A stretch of 64,000 nt of DNA from an uncultured Synergistales bacterium (GCA_905233565.1 CAJOCL010000003.1:62001-126000); one strand, 5' to 3'; positions 12,417 to 21,573 are shown, numbered from the stretch's first letter. Notes: generated by a model not told the origin, from the sequence alone. Numbers and translations are program-made.

Positions 12417-13151
12417 TCAGTTAATTTCTATACTGCTTGACGATAAAGTATAAGCACAGATTACAAACGCCCCCGCCCTCCTGCAGGCCTCAGAAAAGGC
12501 GGTCAGCGTATAACCCGTAGTACAGACATCATCAACAATTGCAACCCTTAATCCTTTAATATCATGCTTAAATCTGAAGTCATCAGGCGCAACGTTATTC
12601 TTTCTTTCTTTTGCCCCTAAACTCATTTGGTGAGGACGTTCGCGGGTTCTTTCGGCTGTGTCGAGAAGTTCAACGTTCCAATAATCGCACATTCCCCTTG
12701 CAAGCTCGTAAACCTGATTATATTTCCTTTCACTGTTCATTCTGAGCGGTGCAGGGATAATATAATCCGCTTCAGTTCCCCCGAAAGTTCTCGCCATGCA
12801 GACACCTAAAGGATGCCCCATTTCTTTTTTCCCGTCCTCTTTGAATCTGTGAATTACAGTTTTTACGTTTATATCATGATAATACAGTGCTGAATATACA
12901 ATGATATTTCCTAAATGACGGATTATAATTTCACCTTTGAAAAGTGTATAAAATCCCTTTGCATTAGCGGCTTCAATTTCTTTTTTACGCAGGATTTCAC
13001 GGCATTTATAACAGAGTTTTACGGCCGGCCTTCCGCATATTTCGCAGCTTATAGGCCACAGCAAATGCAGAAAATAACGCGTAAGAATATTAGCGTAACT
13101 TACTGCGCGCGATGTGAACAAGTTCATCACACCTGTTATTCCTGCGGTCAT
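12417..13151 (-). CDS. comF: ComF family phosphoribosyltransferase-like protein
   Basis: A protein of about 244 residues with a zinc-binding N-terminus (CEICGRPAVKLCYKC) and a C-terminal phosphoribosyltransferase fold carrying the PRPP-loop motif VAIVDDVCTTGYT. ComF proteins support DNA uptake during natural transformation, and comEA and comEC lie nearby on the other strand. The ATG at 13151 has AAAGGA 7 nt upstream and gives a 62-nt overlap with rnhA. A later ATG at 13127 is possible but has a poorer site. Confidence 0.85.
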   Translation of the reverse strand: MTAGITGVMNLFTSRAVSYANILTRYFLHLLWPISCEICGRPAVKLCYKCREILRKKEIEAANAKGFYTLFKGEIIIRHLGNIIVYSALYYHDINVKTVIHRFKEDGKKEMGHPLGVCMARTFGGTEADYIIPAPLRMNSERKYNQVYELARGMCDYWNVELLDTAERTRERPHQMSLGAKERKNNVAPDDFRFKHDIKGLRVAIVDDVCTTGYTLTAFSEACRRAGAFVICAYTLSSSSIEIN

Positions 13152-13536
13152 CTGAATGTCCTTTGACCCAGTGCCATTTGACATTATGAATATGCGTAAG
13201 TTCGTCAAGCCGTTCCCATAAATCGCGGTTCAAAACGTCACCGCCCGATGAAGTTTTCCAGTTTTTGCGCTTCCAGTTATAAAGCCAGCGTTTTACAAAG
13301 GCATTCTGCAAATATGAACTGTCCGTGTAAATTTCAGCATCACATGAAGTTTTCAGCGCCTCAAGTGCTTTTATTGCCGCCGTCAGTTCCATTCTGTTAT
13401 TCGTTGTGTCATTCTCAGAGCCGTAAATTTCACGTTCCGCGCCGTGTTCAGGAGAATATAAAATTGCTGCCCAGCCCCCAAGACCCGGATTAGGCGACGC
13501 GCCCCCGTCAGTGTAAATTATTACGTGCGGTCTCAA
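13090..13536 (-). CDS. rnhA: ribonuclease HI
   Basis: A 148-residue enzyme that cuts the RNA strand of RNA-DNA hybrids. The catalytic acids are visible as D10 (YTDGG), E50 (NRMEL), D72 (YTDSSY) and D137 (RCDEL), with the loop histidine in VKGHSDD. The basic handle KRWLYNWKRKNWK is present. It starts at a TTG with GAGGAG 9 nt upstream, inside the last codons of the DUF3084 gene, and its 3' end overlaps comF. Confidence 0.95.
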   Translation of the reverse strand: MRPHVIIYTDGGASPNPGLGGWAAILYSPEHGAEREIYGSENDTTNNRMELTAAIKALEALKTSCDAEIYTDSSYLQNAFVKRWLYNWKRKNWKTSSGGDVLNRDLWERLDELTHIHNVKWHWVKGHSDDRRNNRCDELVHIARSKLR

Positions 13537-13542
13537 TCTCCG

Positions 13543-14661
13543 TCACTCCTCAAAGATTATATTAATCACTACAGGCCCCTCAGTGTATATGTCTCCTGAA
13601 GCTATCGCGCTTATGATTACGGGTTCGGTTATTTTTCCGAGCTGTTCAACGGCATTAAAGAACGCTTCGCCGTCAAGCGTTCCGACATTGTTTGTTACAG
13701 GTTCCGGCGAAATTCCGTCATTAATGGCCTTGTTCCTTAATTCCCTGAGAAATGTATGGAGTATCGTTTCGGGCGTTGATTTCGTATTCTCCCTGTCATT
13801 CATGAAAAATTTTCTGTAAACCGGCTTCCCGTCTTCATATATGAGAATGCTTTCACCCGTCTCAAGCCGTACCATTACGCGCATATTTTCGCCGGCGGTG
13901 TAATTTTCGTCCGACAATGCACGAACATACTGCCTTTCGTCAGAACTTACAAGTTCATTAATTAAAGCCTCTTCAATTTCTGAATCAAATTCAACAGAAA
14001 CATCACGAAGCCTCGTAAATGACTCATCAGATATTTTTGTCAAAATATTCAACCTTACCTGCTGCTTAAGGGCGTTAAGATCAGAAATAATATCTTCCCT
14101 CGAAGTTTCAGGCTCAAAAGCCGTCTGCCCCAGCAAAACATTTGCGCTAAGTGCAATAGCTTCACTTCTCAGTGATTTCAATTCCTGTTTTAACTGTGAT
14201 GATTCCTCGCGCATTATCCGTAAAGCCGCCTCAAGTTCGTTTTTTTCCTGTTCAAGCAAATATTTATCATTACGCATTGTGTCAAGTTCAAAGCCCGTTA
14301 TGTCAAGACTGGCTGCCGTTTCTGAAAGCGATAATCTCATCTGCTCTTTGTCGCGTTCGTTCTGTGAAAGCTGGAACTGAAGATCATACATCTGCTGCTT
14401 CAGCATCTTCATTCCGAACAGTGCCGTTCTTACGTCCTGAGACAGGGCGGCCATGACCGAGAGAATGCCGACCGCGATAACAGCTCCCGTCAGTGCCGTT
14501 ATTAGCCTGCTTGTGTATTTTGGACGAAGGCCGAAAAGTGATATTCTTTTTTTCCCGTATTTAGTGCCTATCGAGTCGCCTATAACTGAAAGTATTGCAC
14601 TGCCGATTATCAGCGATAATATTGAAAGCCAGTTTGTATCTTCAAGAAATCTAAGGAACAA
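13543..14661 (-). CDS. DUF3084 membrane-anchored coiled-coil protein
   Basis: A 372-residue protein with two N-terminal membrane helices (about 12-30 and 52-74) around a conserved GTKYGKKRISLFGLRPKYTS loop. A long coiled coil follows (about 84-170), then a mixed alpha/beta C-terminal domain. This matches DUF3084, a family reported from cyanobacteria, Deinococcus-Thermus, Synergistetes and others, with no established function. The start is a TTG behind AAGGAGATG in the end of the EamA gene. An envelope role is an inference from the topology. Confidence 0.8.
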   Translation of the reverse strand: MFLRFLEDTNWLSILSLIIGSAILSVIGDSIGTKYGKKRISLFGLRPKYTSRLITALTGAVIAVGILSVMAALSQDVRTALFGMKMLKQQMYDLQFQLSQNERDKEQMRLSLSETAASLDITGFELDTMRNDKYLLEQEKNELEAALRIMREESSQLKQELKSLRSEAIALSANVLLGQTAFEPETSREDIISDLNALKQQVRLNILTKISDESFTRLRDVSVEFDSEIEEALINELVSSDERQYVRALSDENYTAGENMRVMVRLETGESILIYEDGKPVYRKFFMNDRENTKSTPETILHTFLRELRNKAINDGISPEPVTNNVGTLDGEAFFNAVEQLGKITEPVIISAIASGDIYTEGPVVINIIFEE

Positions 14662-14670
14662 GAATAAAAC

Positions 14671-15534
14671 TCATCTCCTTTTTTTCCCTTGCCTTAAAAT
14701 TAACGAGAACTCAGAGGCCAGGACTGATATAAAAATCAGCGCACAGCCGATAAGCATTCTAAGCGTTAAGCTCTCGCCTAAAAATATTATGCTTCCTGCA
14801 AGACCGAATACTGATTCAAGGCTCATTATTATTGTAGCGTGTGAAGGATCGGCGTATTTCTGGGCGCATATCTGTACCATGTAGCAGCCGAATGTTGCAA
14901 AAATAATCGTGAACAGTAATTCAGGAAGTCCGTTAAAACTCAGATATTCCGGCGGTGTTTCAAAAATTAACGAGCTTATTAACGAAAGTAACGCAAAACT
15001 TACGAACTCAACGAAACTGAGCGCAACCGGGTCGCAGTCATGAGCGTAATGGCTTATCGCTATAACTTGAACGGCAAAAGTAAAAGCACAAATTACTGTC
15101 AGAAAATCACCGAAGTTGAACGAGCCCGAAATATCGCCAGTCAAAAGGTACATTCCCGAAACGCACAGGACGGCCGCAAAAAGAGTAACCCAGCCCGGAA
15201 ATATACGCCGTAATGCCCAGATTATCAGCGGAACCATTAAGACATAAGTTGCTGATATGAAAGCTGAACGCCCTCCGCCGATGTATTTTAATCCGATTGT
15301 CTGCGTTGTTATTGCAAGGAAAAGAAGAACGCCGATTATTACACCACCTTTTAATACTTTCCTAAAAGATTCGTTTATACGGCTGTGAAAGAATATGTAT
15401 ATCATCAACGAACCTGCTGTAAATCTCAGAAAAAGCAGCCAGCTCGCTGGATATATGCCGATCAATATTTTCATTGTCGGGAAACTTAATCCCCAGAAAA
15501 AAGCGCAGTAAAGAAGCCCTAAATCAGCAAGCAT
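14671..15534 (-). CDS. EamA/DMT superfamily transporter
   Basis: A 287-residue inner-membrane protein with ten predicted helices in two EamA repeats. The motif GLSFPTMKI near residue 15 and the second-repeat segment ESVFGLAGSIIFLGESLT near the C-terminus are characteristic. The substrate cannot be read from the sequence; relatives export amino acids, metabolites or drugs. The start overlaps the stop of the DUF1015 gene by 1 nt (TAATG). Confidence 0.88.
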   Translation of the reverse strand: MLADLGLLYCAFFWGLSFPTMKILIGIYPASWLLFLRFTAGSLMIYIFFHSRINESFRKVLKGGVIIGVLLFLAITTQTIGLKYIGGGRSAFISATYVLMVPLIIWALRRIFPGWVTLFAAVLCVSGMYLLTGDISGSFNFGDFLTVICAFTFAVQVIAISHYAHDCDPVALSFVEFVSFALLSLISSLIFETPPEYLSFNGLPELLFTIIFATFGCYMVQICAQKYADPSHATIIMSLESVFGLAGSIIFLGESLTLRMLIGCALIFISVLASEFSLILRQGKKRR

Positions 15535-16724
15535 TATTTAATCTTCCTTGCCTCGATATAATACCTTTTTTCCTGAGCATGACCCATTGAGAAAGTCTTT
15601 CGCGGCAATACTCCCGATTCTGATATTATTTTGAAAAAATCACGTTTTGCGCTCTCGTCAAAAGGCGGCAGTTCAAAGCCTATACAGCCCTCACTGTCTG
15701 AAAGTCCGCGCAGCGCCTCAGTGTCATGAATATAATCAATGCTGCACTTTTTATCATCAAGGTATTTCTGCAGAACTATCAAAGCTGAAGCACCTTTTGA
15801 CCTGTCAATATATATTATTCCTTCTTTGCCCTGAGAATAATATTTTAACGGCCATGAATTTTTTGATGATTTAAGGCATATATTCTTTTTAAGTTCAGCC
15901 ATGAAATTTTCAGGTTCAACGTTCTTGACGATTCTGTGAATAGGCTCGAATTTCAAAGCGTCATCGTGAATATTCTCAAGTTCGACCATTGCATAACGTG
16001 AAGTGTAACCCTCTTCATAACATGCCTTAGCTGAAGCAAGAGAGTGATTCCCGTCACCAACTGCAAAGACGAGTGATAAATCCCTGCTTTTGCGCTTTAT
16101 GTAAGAAGCTATACGCATGTTCAAAGCTCTTGCGTTGTCTCCGCGAACGAGCCAGCCTTTAATATTTCCTCCGCCCAGCATTAAATCAAAATCATATAGT
16201 TTCTTTATGCTGTGTTTTGAAAGTGTCAGAGGCTCAATGATTTCATGTCTTTCATCATCACAAAGCAATATAACGTGTGAAAGTTCAAGGGCGGCATTTT
16301 CACGTATTGCCTTGCGTGGCGGTATTCGTTCCCTGACTGTCTGCTCAGTTGCGCGGATCATGGGCGAAGTTCCGGGCCTGTAATCGTATTCCTCAAGGTC
16401 AATAACCCCGACAATTCCGCGCCTTATTGAACCGTCAAGCATTTCACGCTCAACGTATATAAATGAATTTCTGTACTCAGTGAAGATATTATGTTCAAGA
16501 TATTCATTCATGGCCGAATTTATCTGTGATATTTTTGAAGTATTATCATCACTGAGCAATGCTTCAGGGAGAATTAAATTGTATGCTGATGGTGAATTTC
16601 CGGCATAATTCTTGGCCTTCTCCCAGTATTCGGGCTGTGAAGTAAACTGATCGCACGCAATGACTGCCCATTTCGAGAGGTCTTTAAGCTCAGGCAGTAA
16701 TAAATTTGCTGGTCTGAATATAAT
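15534..16724 (-). CDS. DUF1015 family protein, predicted ATT start
   Basis: The reading gives 396 residues of the DUF1015 family (function not established). Diagnostic segments are DLSKWAVIACDQFTSQPEYW near the N-terminus, VFAVGDGNHSLASAK in the middle and a GFELPPFDESAKRDFF segment near the end. The conserved N-terminus extends about 55 codons upstream of the first TTG (16559). The frame is open only back to a stop just before an ATT-ATA pair, with no ATG, GTG or TTG available. AAAGGA (16732-16737) sits 7 nt before the ATT at 16724, so I place the start there. An out-of-frame ATG at 16740 would need a frameshift. A good promoter lies immediately upstream. Confidence 0.75.
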   Translation of the reverse strand: MIFRPANLLLPELKDLSKWAVIACDQFTSQPEYWEKAKNYAGNSPSAYNLILPEALLSDDNTSKISQINSAMNEYLEHNIFTEYRNSFIYVEREMLDGSIRRGIVGVIDLEEYDYRPGTSPMIRATEQTVRERIPPRKAIRENAALELSHVILLCDDERHEIIEPLTLSKHSIKKLYDFDLMLGGGNIKGWLVRGDNARALNMRIASYIKRKSRDLSLVFAVGDGNHSLASAKACYEEGYTSRYAMVELENIHDDALKFEPIHRIVKNVEPENFMAELKKNICLKSSKNSWPLKYYSQGKEGIIYIDRSKGASALIVLQKYLDDKKCSIDYIHDTEALRGLSDSEGCIGFELPPFDESAKRDFFKIISESGVLPRKTFSMGHAQEKRYYIEARKIK

Positions 16725-16757
16725 TTGTCAATCCTTTCATTATTTACAATGTAACTA

Positions 16758-16786
16758 ATTTTATTCGCCCCTTAAATATGCGTCAA
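16758..16786 (-). promoter_or_regulatory. sigma-70-type promoter for the DUF1015-led operon
   Basis: On the minus strand TTGACG (16786-16781), a 17-nt spacer and TAAAAT (16763-16758) form a near-consensus promoter. The predicted transcript start, near 16751, leaves a leader of about 25 nt before the ATT start. It may drive the long minus-strand run that continues through murJ and beyond. Confidence 0.7.
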
Positions 16787-16801
16787 TTAGTCTAACTGCG
16801 T

Positions 16802-16807
16802 TATAAT
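16802..16807 (+). promoter_or_regulatory. possible -10 element for comEA
   Basis: A perfect TATAAT lies 40 nt before the comEA start. The -35 region (about 16779-16784) is poor and overlaps the -35 of the divergent promoter, so the two promoters may compete. Confidence 0.45.
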
Positions 16808-16846
16808 TCGATAAATCAATCAATTAAACAGGAGAATATTTACTGA

Positions 16847-17809
16847 ATGGAAAAAATCTTTGCTGATTACAGAAAGGCAATAATAACCGGCGGAGGAGTA
16901 TTGATATTTCTTTTAACCGGATTAATAACGATGTTCGTTATGCCTTCAAAAAATGATGTCCCCAATCAACAGACAGTAACTGCGGCAACTTCAACAACTG
17001 CAATTTCAGAACCTCAAAATCAGCCTGAACCGCCTAAAATTTGGTATGTCTATGTAACGGGAGAGGTTAAAAATCCCGGAGTTTATAAACTTTCAGAAGA
17101 TTCAAGGGTATTTCAGGTCATTGAAGCTGCGGGAGGATTTTCAAGAAAAGCTGATAAGACATCAATTAACCTTGCTGAAATGCTTTCTGACGGTTCACAC
17201 GTTCATATAGGTGCGTTAATTCCTCAGCGTCAGGCAGCACCGGCACGAATACCCGGACTCCCTGCGGAACATGCAGCGCCCGTAACAAATATAGCTGCCC
17301 AGACAAATATACAGCAGCCGCGACAGAATACGGGGGGTCTTGTTGACATTAACAGAGCTAATGAAAACGAACTCGAACAATTGCCGGGAATCGGCCCTGC
17401 AACAGCCAAGAGAATAATAGAATACAGGCAGTCAAACGGAGCCTTCAGAAAACCTGAAGACCTTACAAAAGTAAGGGGCATAGGAAACGCGAAATTATCA
17501 AAAATTCGGCCATTAATTACGGTTACGGCCATGAACACGCAAAGCACAATGAGAAGCGGAATACAGACATCATTAAATTCAAATACAATTACAAATACAA
17601 ATTCAAATTCAGGAGGACTTGTCGACATTAACCGCGCAAGTGTAAAGGAACTTGAACAGCTAACGGGAGTCGGACCGGCAATAGCAAAGAGAATAGCGGA
17701 TTACAGACAGAAAAACGGGAGATTTTCAAGCCCTGAAGATCTTTTGAAAGTTCGGGGAATAGGCCGCTCAAAACTTGACAAAATGAGAGGCCAAATATTA
17801 ATTCGCTGA
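16847..17809 (+). CDS. comEA: ComEA-like DNA-binding protein with two helix-hairpin-helix domains
   Basis: A 320-residue protein with one N-terminal membrane anchor (about 12-33), a periplasmic SLBB domain (about 60-125, WYVYVTGEVKNPGVYKL) and two copies of the ComEA helix-hairpin-helix domain (about 165-225 and 258-318). Each copy begins GGLVDINRA, followed by GIGPATAKRI or GVGPAIAKRI. ComEA binds incoming double-stranded DNA during transformation. Most relatives have a single such domain. A Gln/Ala/Pro linker and an Asn/Thr/Ser linker separate the parts. comEC follows 21 nt later. AGGAG lies 12 nt before the ATG. Confidence 0.9.
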   Translation: MEKIFADYRKAIITGGGVLIFLLTGLITMFVMPSKNDVPNQQTVTAATSTTAISEPQNQPEPPKIWYVYVTGEVKNPGVYKLSEDSRVFQVIEAAGGFSRKADKTSINLAEMLSDGSHVHIGALIPQRQAAPARIPGLPAEHAAPVTNIAAQTNIQQPRQNTGGLVDINRANENELEQLPGIGPATAKRIIEYRQSNGAFRKPEDLTKVRGIGNAKLSKIRPLITVTAMNTQSTMRSGIQTSLNSNTITNTNSNSGGLVDINRASVKELEQLTGVGPAIAKRIADYRQKNGRFSSPEDLLKVRGIGRSKLDKMRGQILIR

Positions 17810-17830
17810 TATAAATAAATATAAATGTAA

Positions 17831-19228
17831 ATGGAAATTCTCAGACGTTCCCCGATGCTTGGAGTATTAGCGGCGTTAGTGTCAGGTTATGCACTTTATG
17901 ACCGCTTGGGAGTTTTTGCTTTCATTTTTGCCGTTCCTGTTATATTTTCAGGAATTATGTTCTGTTCGTTTGAGTATGAACTTCCTGAACAATGGAATAT
18001 ATTTATATTCACGTTAATTTTTACTCTTATATGCTCGTTTCGTATATATGCCGTAATCTCACCGCCTTATCCTGAAAATGCCGTGTTCATTGCTGAAACG
18101 GGAACAGTAACAGACGTTCGGCAATGGGGGAAAATATATGCAGCAGTTATAGACACTGAAAGCAGGGGGAAATTTGTAACGTTTACACACTTTGCGGAAT
18201 TAACGGAAGGTGAAAGGATAATTTTTGACGGCAGTACAAGAAATTTCAGGGAAGCGCGAAATTCAGGAGATTTTGACGAAGGAAGATTTTGGCTCGGAAG
18301 GGGAGTTAAAGGGCGAATGACAATATATAACGTCCAAGTACTGCCCTCAAAATTCAGCTTTGCTTTAATGCGTCATAAACTTTCAAGAAAACTCAGCATA
18401 TACATGCCTGAATTAACGGGGGAATATCTGAAAGCTGCGTGGCTCGGCGAACGTGATAACGATCTTAACAGGAGACACAGGGAATGGGGTACAAGCCATC
18501 TGCTTGCTGTATCAGGTTTTCATGTCGGTATAGCGATACTTTGTGCAGGGATAATTTTCGGGAAAAATGCCGTTATACTCTCGATAATTTTATGGGCTTA
18601 TGTAATTATTACCGGAGCTTCAGCGGGGGCGGTACGTTCGGCCTTAATGTTTCAGGCAGGATTATCAGCAAAAATTATGAAGCGTCCTGTTGATGCCGTG
18701 AACAGCGTTTGTCTTGCAGGTGTAATGATACTTTTATGGAGGCCGTTTTTATTCTGGGATATAGGCTGGAGGCTGTCGATAATTTCTGTTCTGACAATAA
18801 CGGCAATGTTTCAGGCCGGTTATTCGTGGCTGATGATTAGTCCGGCTGTCTGGCTCGTAACATTTCCGCAGGTTTCCTATACTTTCGGTGGTGTCCCTGC
18901 TGTAGGCTTAATTCTGAATATCTTTGCGGCGATATATTTTTCTTTTGCCTTCACGATTGCGAGTGCGGGGGCGTTTTTGAGGCTGATTAATTTTCCGCTG
19001 TCTCAATATTTCATGCTTGCTGTAGAGGGAATATTTTTATTATGGGAAAAAATTGCAGGTTTCATGGCCGGTTTAATCCCGTATTTTGTGGGTTGGAATT
19101 ATTTTGTTGCATGGCTTGGGTGCGGTACTATGGTGTTCTTTGTATGCAGGTATCTTGATCTTGCGCCTCTGAGAATTGCTGCGGTTACGGCCGTGATTGG
19201 TTTTGCGGCGTTCATTATGTTCATGTAG
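17831..19228 (+). CDS. comEC: ComEC/Rec2 competence channel protein, short form
   Basis: A 465-residue polytopic membrane protein. An N-terminal DUF4131-like domain (about 1-165, with an OB-like segment near VTDVRQWGKIYAAV) precedes the Competence domain (about 190-460). Its core HLLAVSGFHVGIAI and the ASAGAVRSALMF segment are clear. ComEC forms the channel for single-stranded DNA uptake. The metallo-beta-lactamase domain that many ComEC proteins carry at the C-terminus is absent, so any nuclease activity must come from elsewhere. It follows comEA by 21 nt. Confidence 0.9.
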   Translation: MEILRRSPMLGVLAALVSGYALYDRLGVFAFIFAVPVIFSGIMFCSFEYELPEQWNIFIFTLIFTLICSFRIYAVISPPYPENAVFIAETGTVTDVRQWGKIYAAVIDTESRGKFVTFTHFAELTEGERIIFDGSTRNFREARNSGDFDEGRFWLGRGVKGRMTIYNVQVLPSKFSFALMRHKLSRKLSIYMPELTGEYLKAAWLGERDNDLNRRHREWGTSHLLAVSGFHVGIAILCAGIIFGKNAVILSIILWAYVIITGASAGAVRSALMFQAGLSAKIMKRPVDAVNSVCLAGVMILLWRPFLFWDIGWRLSIISVLTITAMFQAGYSWLMISPAVWLVTFPQVSYTFGGVPAVGLILNIFAAIYFSFAFTIASAGAFLRLINFPLSQYFMLAVEGIFLLWEKIAGFMAGLIPYFVGWNYFVAWLGCGTMVFFVCRYLDLAPLRIAAVTAVIGFAAFIMFM

Positions 19229-19255
19229 AATATTATTTCAAGAGGTGGTTTAATT

Positions 19256-19390
19256 ATGAGCAGTGCAGTATTGGAAGAAGAAATCAGACCTGCTTTGACG
19301 GATACAGATAACGAAGATTTTTACGATGAATATAAAGATGAGTTAATTTTGCTTTTGTCCCGTACAGGAACTCACAGCGATTTGTTCTGA
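19256..19390 (+). CDS. 44-residue acidic microprotein
   Basis: A short reading frame with a strong ribosome binding site (AGAGGTGG, 8 nt before ATG), 27 nt after comEC and just ahead of a terminator hairpin. The product is highly acidic, with a central DTDNEDFYDEYKDE stretch and a hydrophobic LILLL patch, ending in GTHSDLF. I do not recognise it. The good binding site and its place at the end of the competence pair suggest that it is translated. Confidence 0.6.
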   Translation: MSSAVLEEEIRPALTDTDNEDFYDEYKDELILLLSRTGTHSDLF

Positions 19391-19401
19391 GCTAAAATTA
19401 A

Positions 19402-19433
19402 TCCCCCTGCCTGATGTTTCAGAAACAGGGGGA
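19402..19433. terminator. bidirectional hairpin terminator
   Basis: An 8-bp stem (TCCCCCTG against CAGGGGGA) encloses a loop that itself contains CTGA/TCAG. It lies between the convergent ends of the comEC-microprotein unit (plus) and guaB (minus). T-rich sequence follows on both strands, more weakly on the plus side. Confidence 0.75.
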
Positions 19434-19453
19434 AATTCTGTTAATTTTCACAT

Positions 19454-20965
19454 TCACTTTGAACGTCTCACGGCTTCCTTCATCATGACATCATGAGCTC
19501 CGCCCTCAAGAAGTGTTACGGGAGATACGAGAGTGAGTTTAGCTTTTTCCCTCATTTCAGGAAGGCTCAAAGCACCGCAGTTGCAGAACGTTGAACGTAT
19601 TTTGCTCAGCGTCTCGGTAACATTATCCCTCAGACTTCCTGCATAAGGTACGTAGCTGTCGACCCCTTCTTCAAATGAAAGTTTAGCCTGTGATAAGTCG
19701 CCTGAGTCGTAACGCTGCCAGTTCCTAGCACGTGATGAGCCTTCGCCCCAGTATTCTTTTACGTAATTTCCGTTTACCATTACCCTGTTTGTCGGGCTCT
19801 CGTCAAATCTTGCGAAATATCTGCCAAGCATACAGAAATCTGCTCCCATAGCAAGTGCAAGTGTTATGTGATAATCCATTACAATACCGCCGTCAGAGCA
19901 TATTGGGATATATATTCCAGTCTCGGAAAAATATTCATCTCTTGCCTTTGCAACTTCTATTACTGATGTTGCCTGACCGCGCCCGATCCCTTTTGCCTCG
20001 CGTGTAATGCAGATTGAACCGCCACCGATCCCGATTTTAACGAAATCAGCTCCGGCCTCCGCTAAAAATCTGAAGCCGTCAGCATCTACTACGTTACCGC
20101 CCCCGACTTTTACATCATCGCCGTATTTGTCCCGTATCCATTTCAGCGTTCTCCTCTGCCATTCAGTGAAGCCCTCTGAACTGTCTATACACAGAACATC
20201 AGCTCCGGCATCGACAAGCGCGGGTACTCTCTCTTCATAATCACGGGTGTTTATTCCTGCTCCCGTCATGTAACGTTTTTGCGAATCAAGAAGTTCTAAC
20301 GGGTTTTCCTTGTGCATGTCGTAATCTTTCCTGAAAACAAAAGCAACCATGTTTCCGTCATTATCAACAACGGGAAGTGCGTTTAACTTATGCTCCCATA
20401 AAAGATCGTTCGCTTCCGTAAGGCTTAAACCGTCATGAGCCGATATTACTTTGTCAATCGGTGTCATGAAATCCCTTACTTTCGTATCATGCGATGTCCT
20501 CGTTATCCTGTAATCGCGGCTCGTTACTATTCCGAGTAATTTCCCCGTCAAACTTCCGTCATGGGTTACTGCTACGGTCGTGTGTCCCGTCTGTTCTTTC
20601 AGTGCTAGAATGTCTTCAAGTGTCTGGTCAGGGCCTATCGCTGAATCATTAGCGACAAATCCGGCCTTGTAACGTTTAACTTTTGCGACCATTTCCGCCT
20701 GTTTTTCTATGGGCTGTGAACAGTATATAAACGATATTCCGCCTTCACGCGCTAAGGCTATGGCCATCTTGTCATCTGAAACTGACTGCATACACGCAGA
20801 GATCAGAGGAATGTTGATCGACAGCGGCGGTTCTTCGCCCTTTCTGAATTTGCAAAGCGGTGTCCTCAGCGAAACATTTGACGGCACGCAATTTTCTGAT
20901 GAGTACGTCGGTATTAAAAGGTACTCGGAGAATGTGTGAGAAGGTTCAGTGTAATAATACGCCAT
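19454..20965 (-). CDS. guaB: inosine-5'-monophosphate dehydrogenase
   Basis: A 503-residue enzyme that oxidises IMP to XMP, the first committed step to GMP. The TIM-barrel core is interrupted by two CBS domains (about 110-230). The catalytic cysteine lies in GGGSICITR, and the substrate-binding segment is VCSDGG-like ([11 protein letters not shown]). The flap region near [11 protein letters not shown] and the later [14 protein letters not shown] are conserved. I chose the ATG at 20965 with AGGGAG about 11 nt upstream; the frame is open for 58 more codons that look non-coding. It faces comEC across a shared terminator. Confidence 0.95.
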   Translation of the reverse strand: MAYYYTEPSHTFSEYLLIPTYSSENCVPSNVSLRTPLCKFRKGEEPPLSINIPLISACMQSVSDDKMAIALAREGGISFIYCSQPIEKQAEMVAKVKRYKAGFVANDSAIGPDQTLEDILALKEQTGHTTVAVTHDGSLTGKLLGIVTSRDYRITRTSHDTKVRDFMTPIDKVISAHDGLSLTEANDLLWEHKLNALPVVDNDGNMVAFVFRKDYDMHKENPLELLDSQKRYMTGAGINTRDYEERVPALVDAGADVLCIDSSEGFTEWQRRTLKWIRDKYGDDVKVGGGNVVDADGFRFLAEAGADFVKIGIGGGSICITREAKGIGRGQATSVIEVAKARDEYFSETGIYIPICSDGGIVMDYHITLALAMGADFCMLGRYFARFDESPTNRVMVNGNYVKEYWGEGSSRARNWQRYDSGDLSQAKLSFEEGVDSYVPYAGSLRDNVTETLSKIRSTFCNCGALSLPEMREKAKLTLVSPVTLLEGGAHDVMMKEAVRRSK

Positions 20966-21037
20966 GAAGTTATTTTCTCCCTTCAAAAAATTTTGCGCTT
21001 TATGATAGCACAAAATCAAGAGAGCTATCGCACGGCG

Positions 21038-21061
21038 TGTATAATAACTTTCAAATTTGAA
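21038..21061 (+). promoter_or_regulatory. extended -10 promoter with palindrome, upstream of tadA
   Basis: TG-TATAAT (TATAAT at 21040-21045) has no clear -35. It is followed at once by the perfect 12-bp palindrome TTCAAATTTGAA (21050-21061), which would overlap the transcript start and could be an operator. tadA starts 45 nt further on. Confidence 0.45.
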
Positions 21062-21105
21062 CAATCCCTTAAAAATGGAGATGGCAGGGAAGGAGCATAA
21101 ATTTA

Positions 21106-21573
21106 ATGACAGACGACAATTACTACATGAAAGCAGCACTTAACGAAGCAAAGAAAGCTTTTGAGCGCGGCGATGTCCCTGTAGGGGCGTTGATTGTGCG
21201 TGATAATAATATTCTTTCTTACGGCAGCGACATGAAATCTTCAGACCCTACCGAACACGCTGAAATCATCGCCATACGTTCATGTGCCTCAAAATCAGGG
21301 TACTGGAACTTAACAGGCTGTACCCTTTATGTTACGCTGGAACCCTGCCCGATGTGTGCCGGTGCCTGCGTAAATTCAAGAGTTTCAAGAGTAGTTTACG
21401 GCGCAAAAAATTACAGGTCAGGCGCGGGCGGTACGCTGTATAACATTTTAAGCGACTCAAGATTGAATCATGTCTGCAAAGTCAAATCAGGCATAATGGA
21501 AAATGAATGTCTGGAAATTTTGCAGGAATACTTTTTGCAGAGGAGAAAAAAACTATGCTCCCGACGTGTTTAA
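21106..21573 (+). CDS. tadA: tRNA-specific adenosine deaminase TadA
   Basis: A 155-residue zinc enzyme that converts A34 to inosine in tRNA-Arg(ACG). The deaminase motifs HAE (EHAEIIAI) and PCPMCAGAC supply the zinc ligands and the catalytic glutamate. The ATG has AAGGAG about 9 nt upstream. Its 3' end overlaps the start of recJ by 19 nt, so the genes are probably translationally coupled. Confidence 0.95.
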   Translation: MTDDNYYMKAALNEAKKAFERGDVPVGALIVRDNNILSYGSDMKSSDPTEHAEIIAIRSCASKSGYWNLTGCTLYVTLEPCPMCAGACVNSRVSRVVYGAKNYRSGAGGTLYNILSDSRLNHVCKVKSGIMENECLEILQEYFLQRRKKLCSRRV

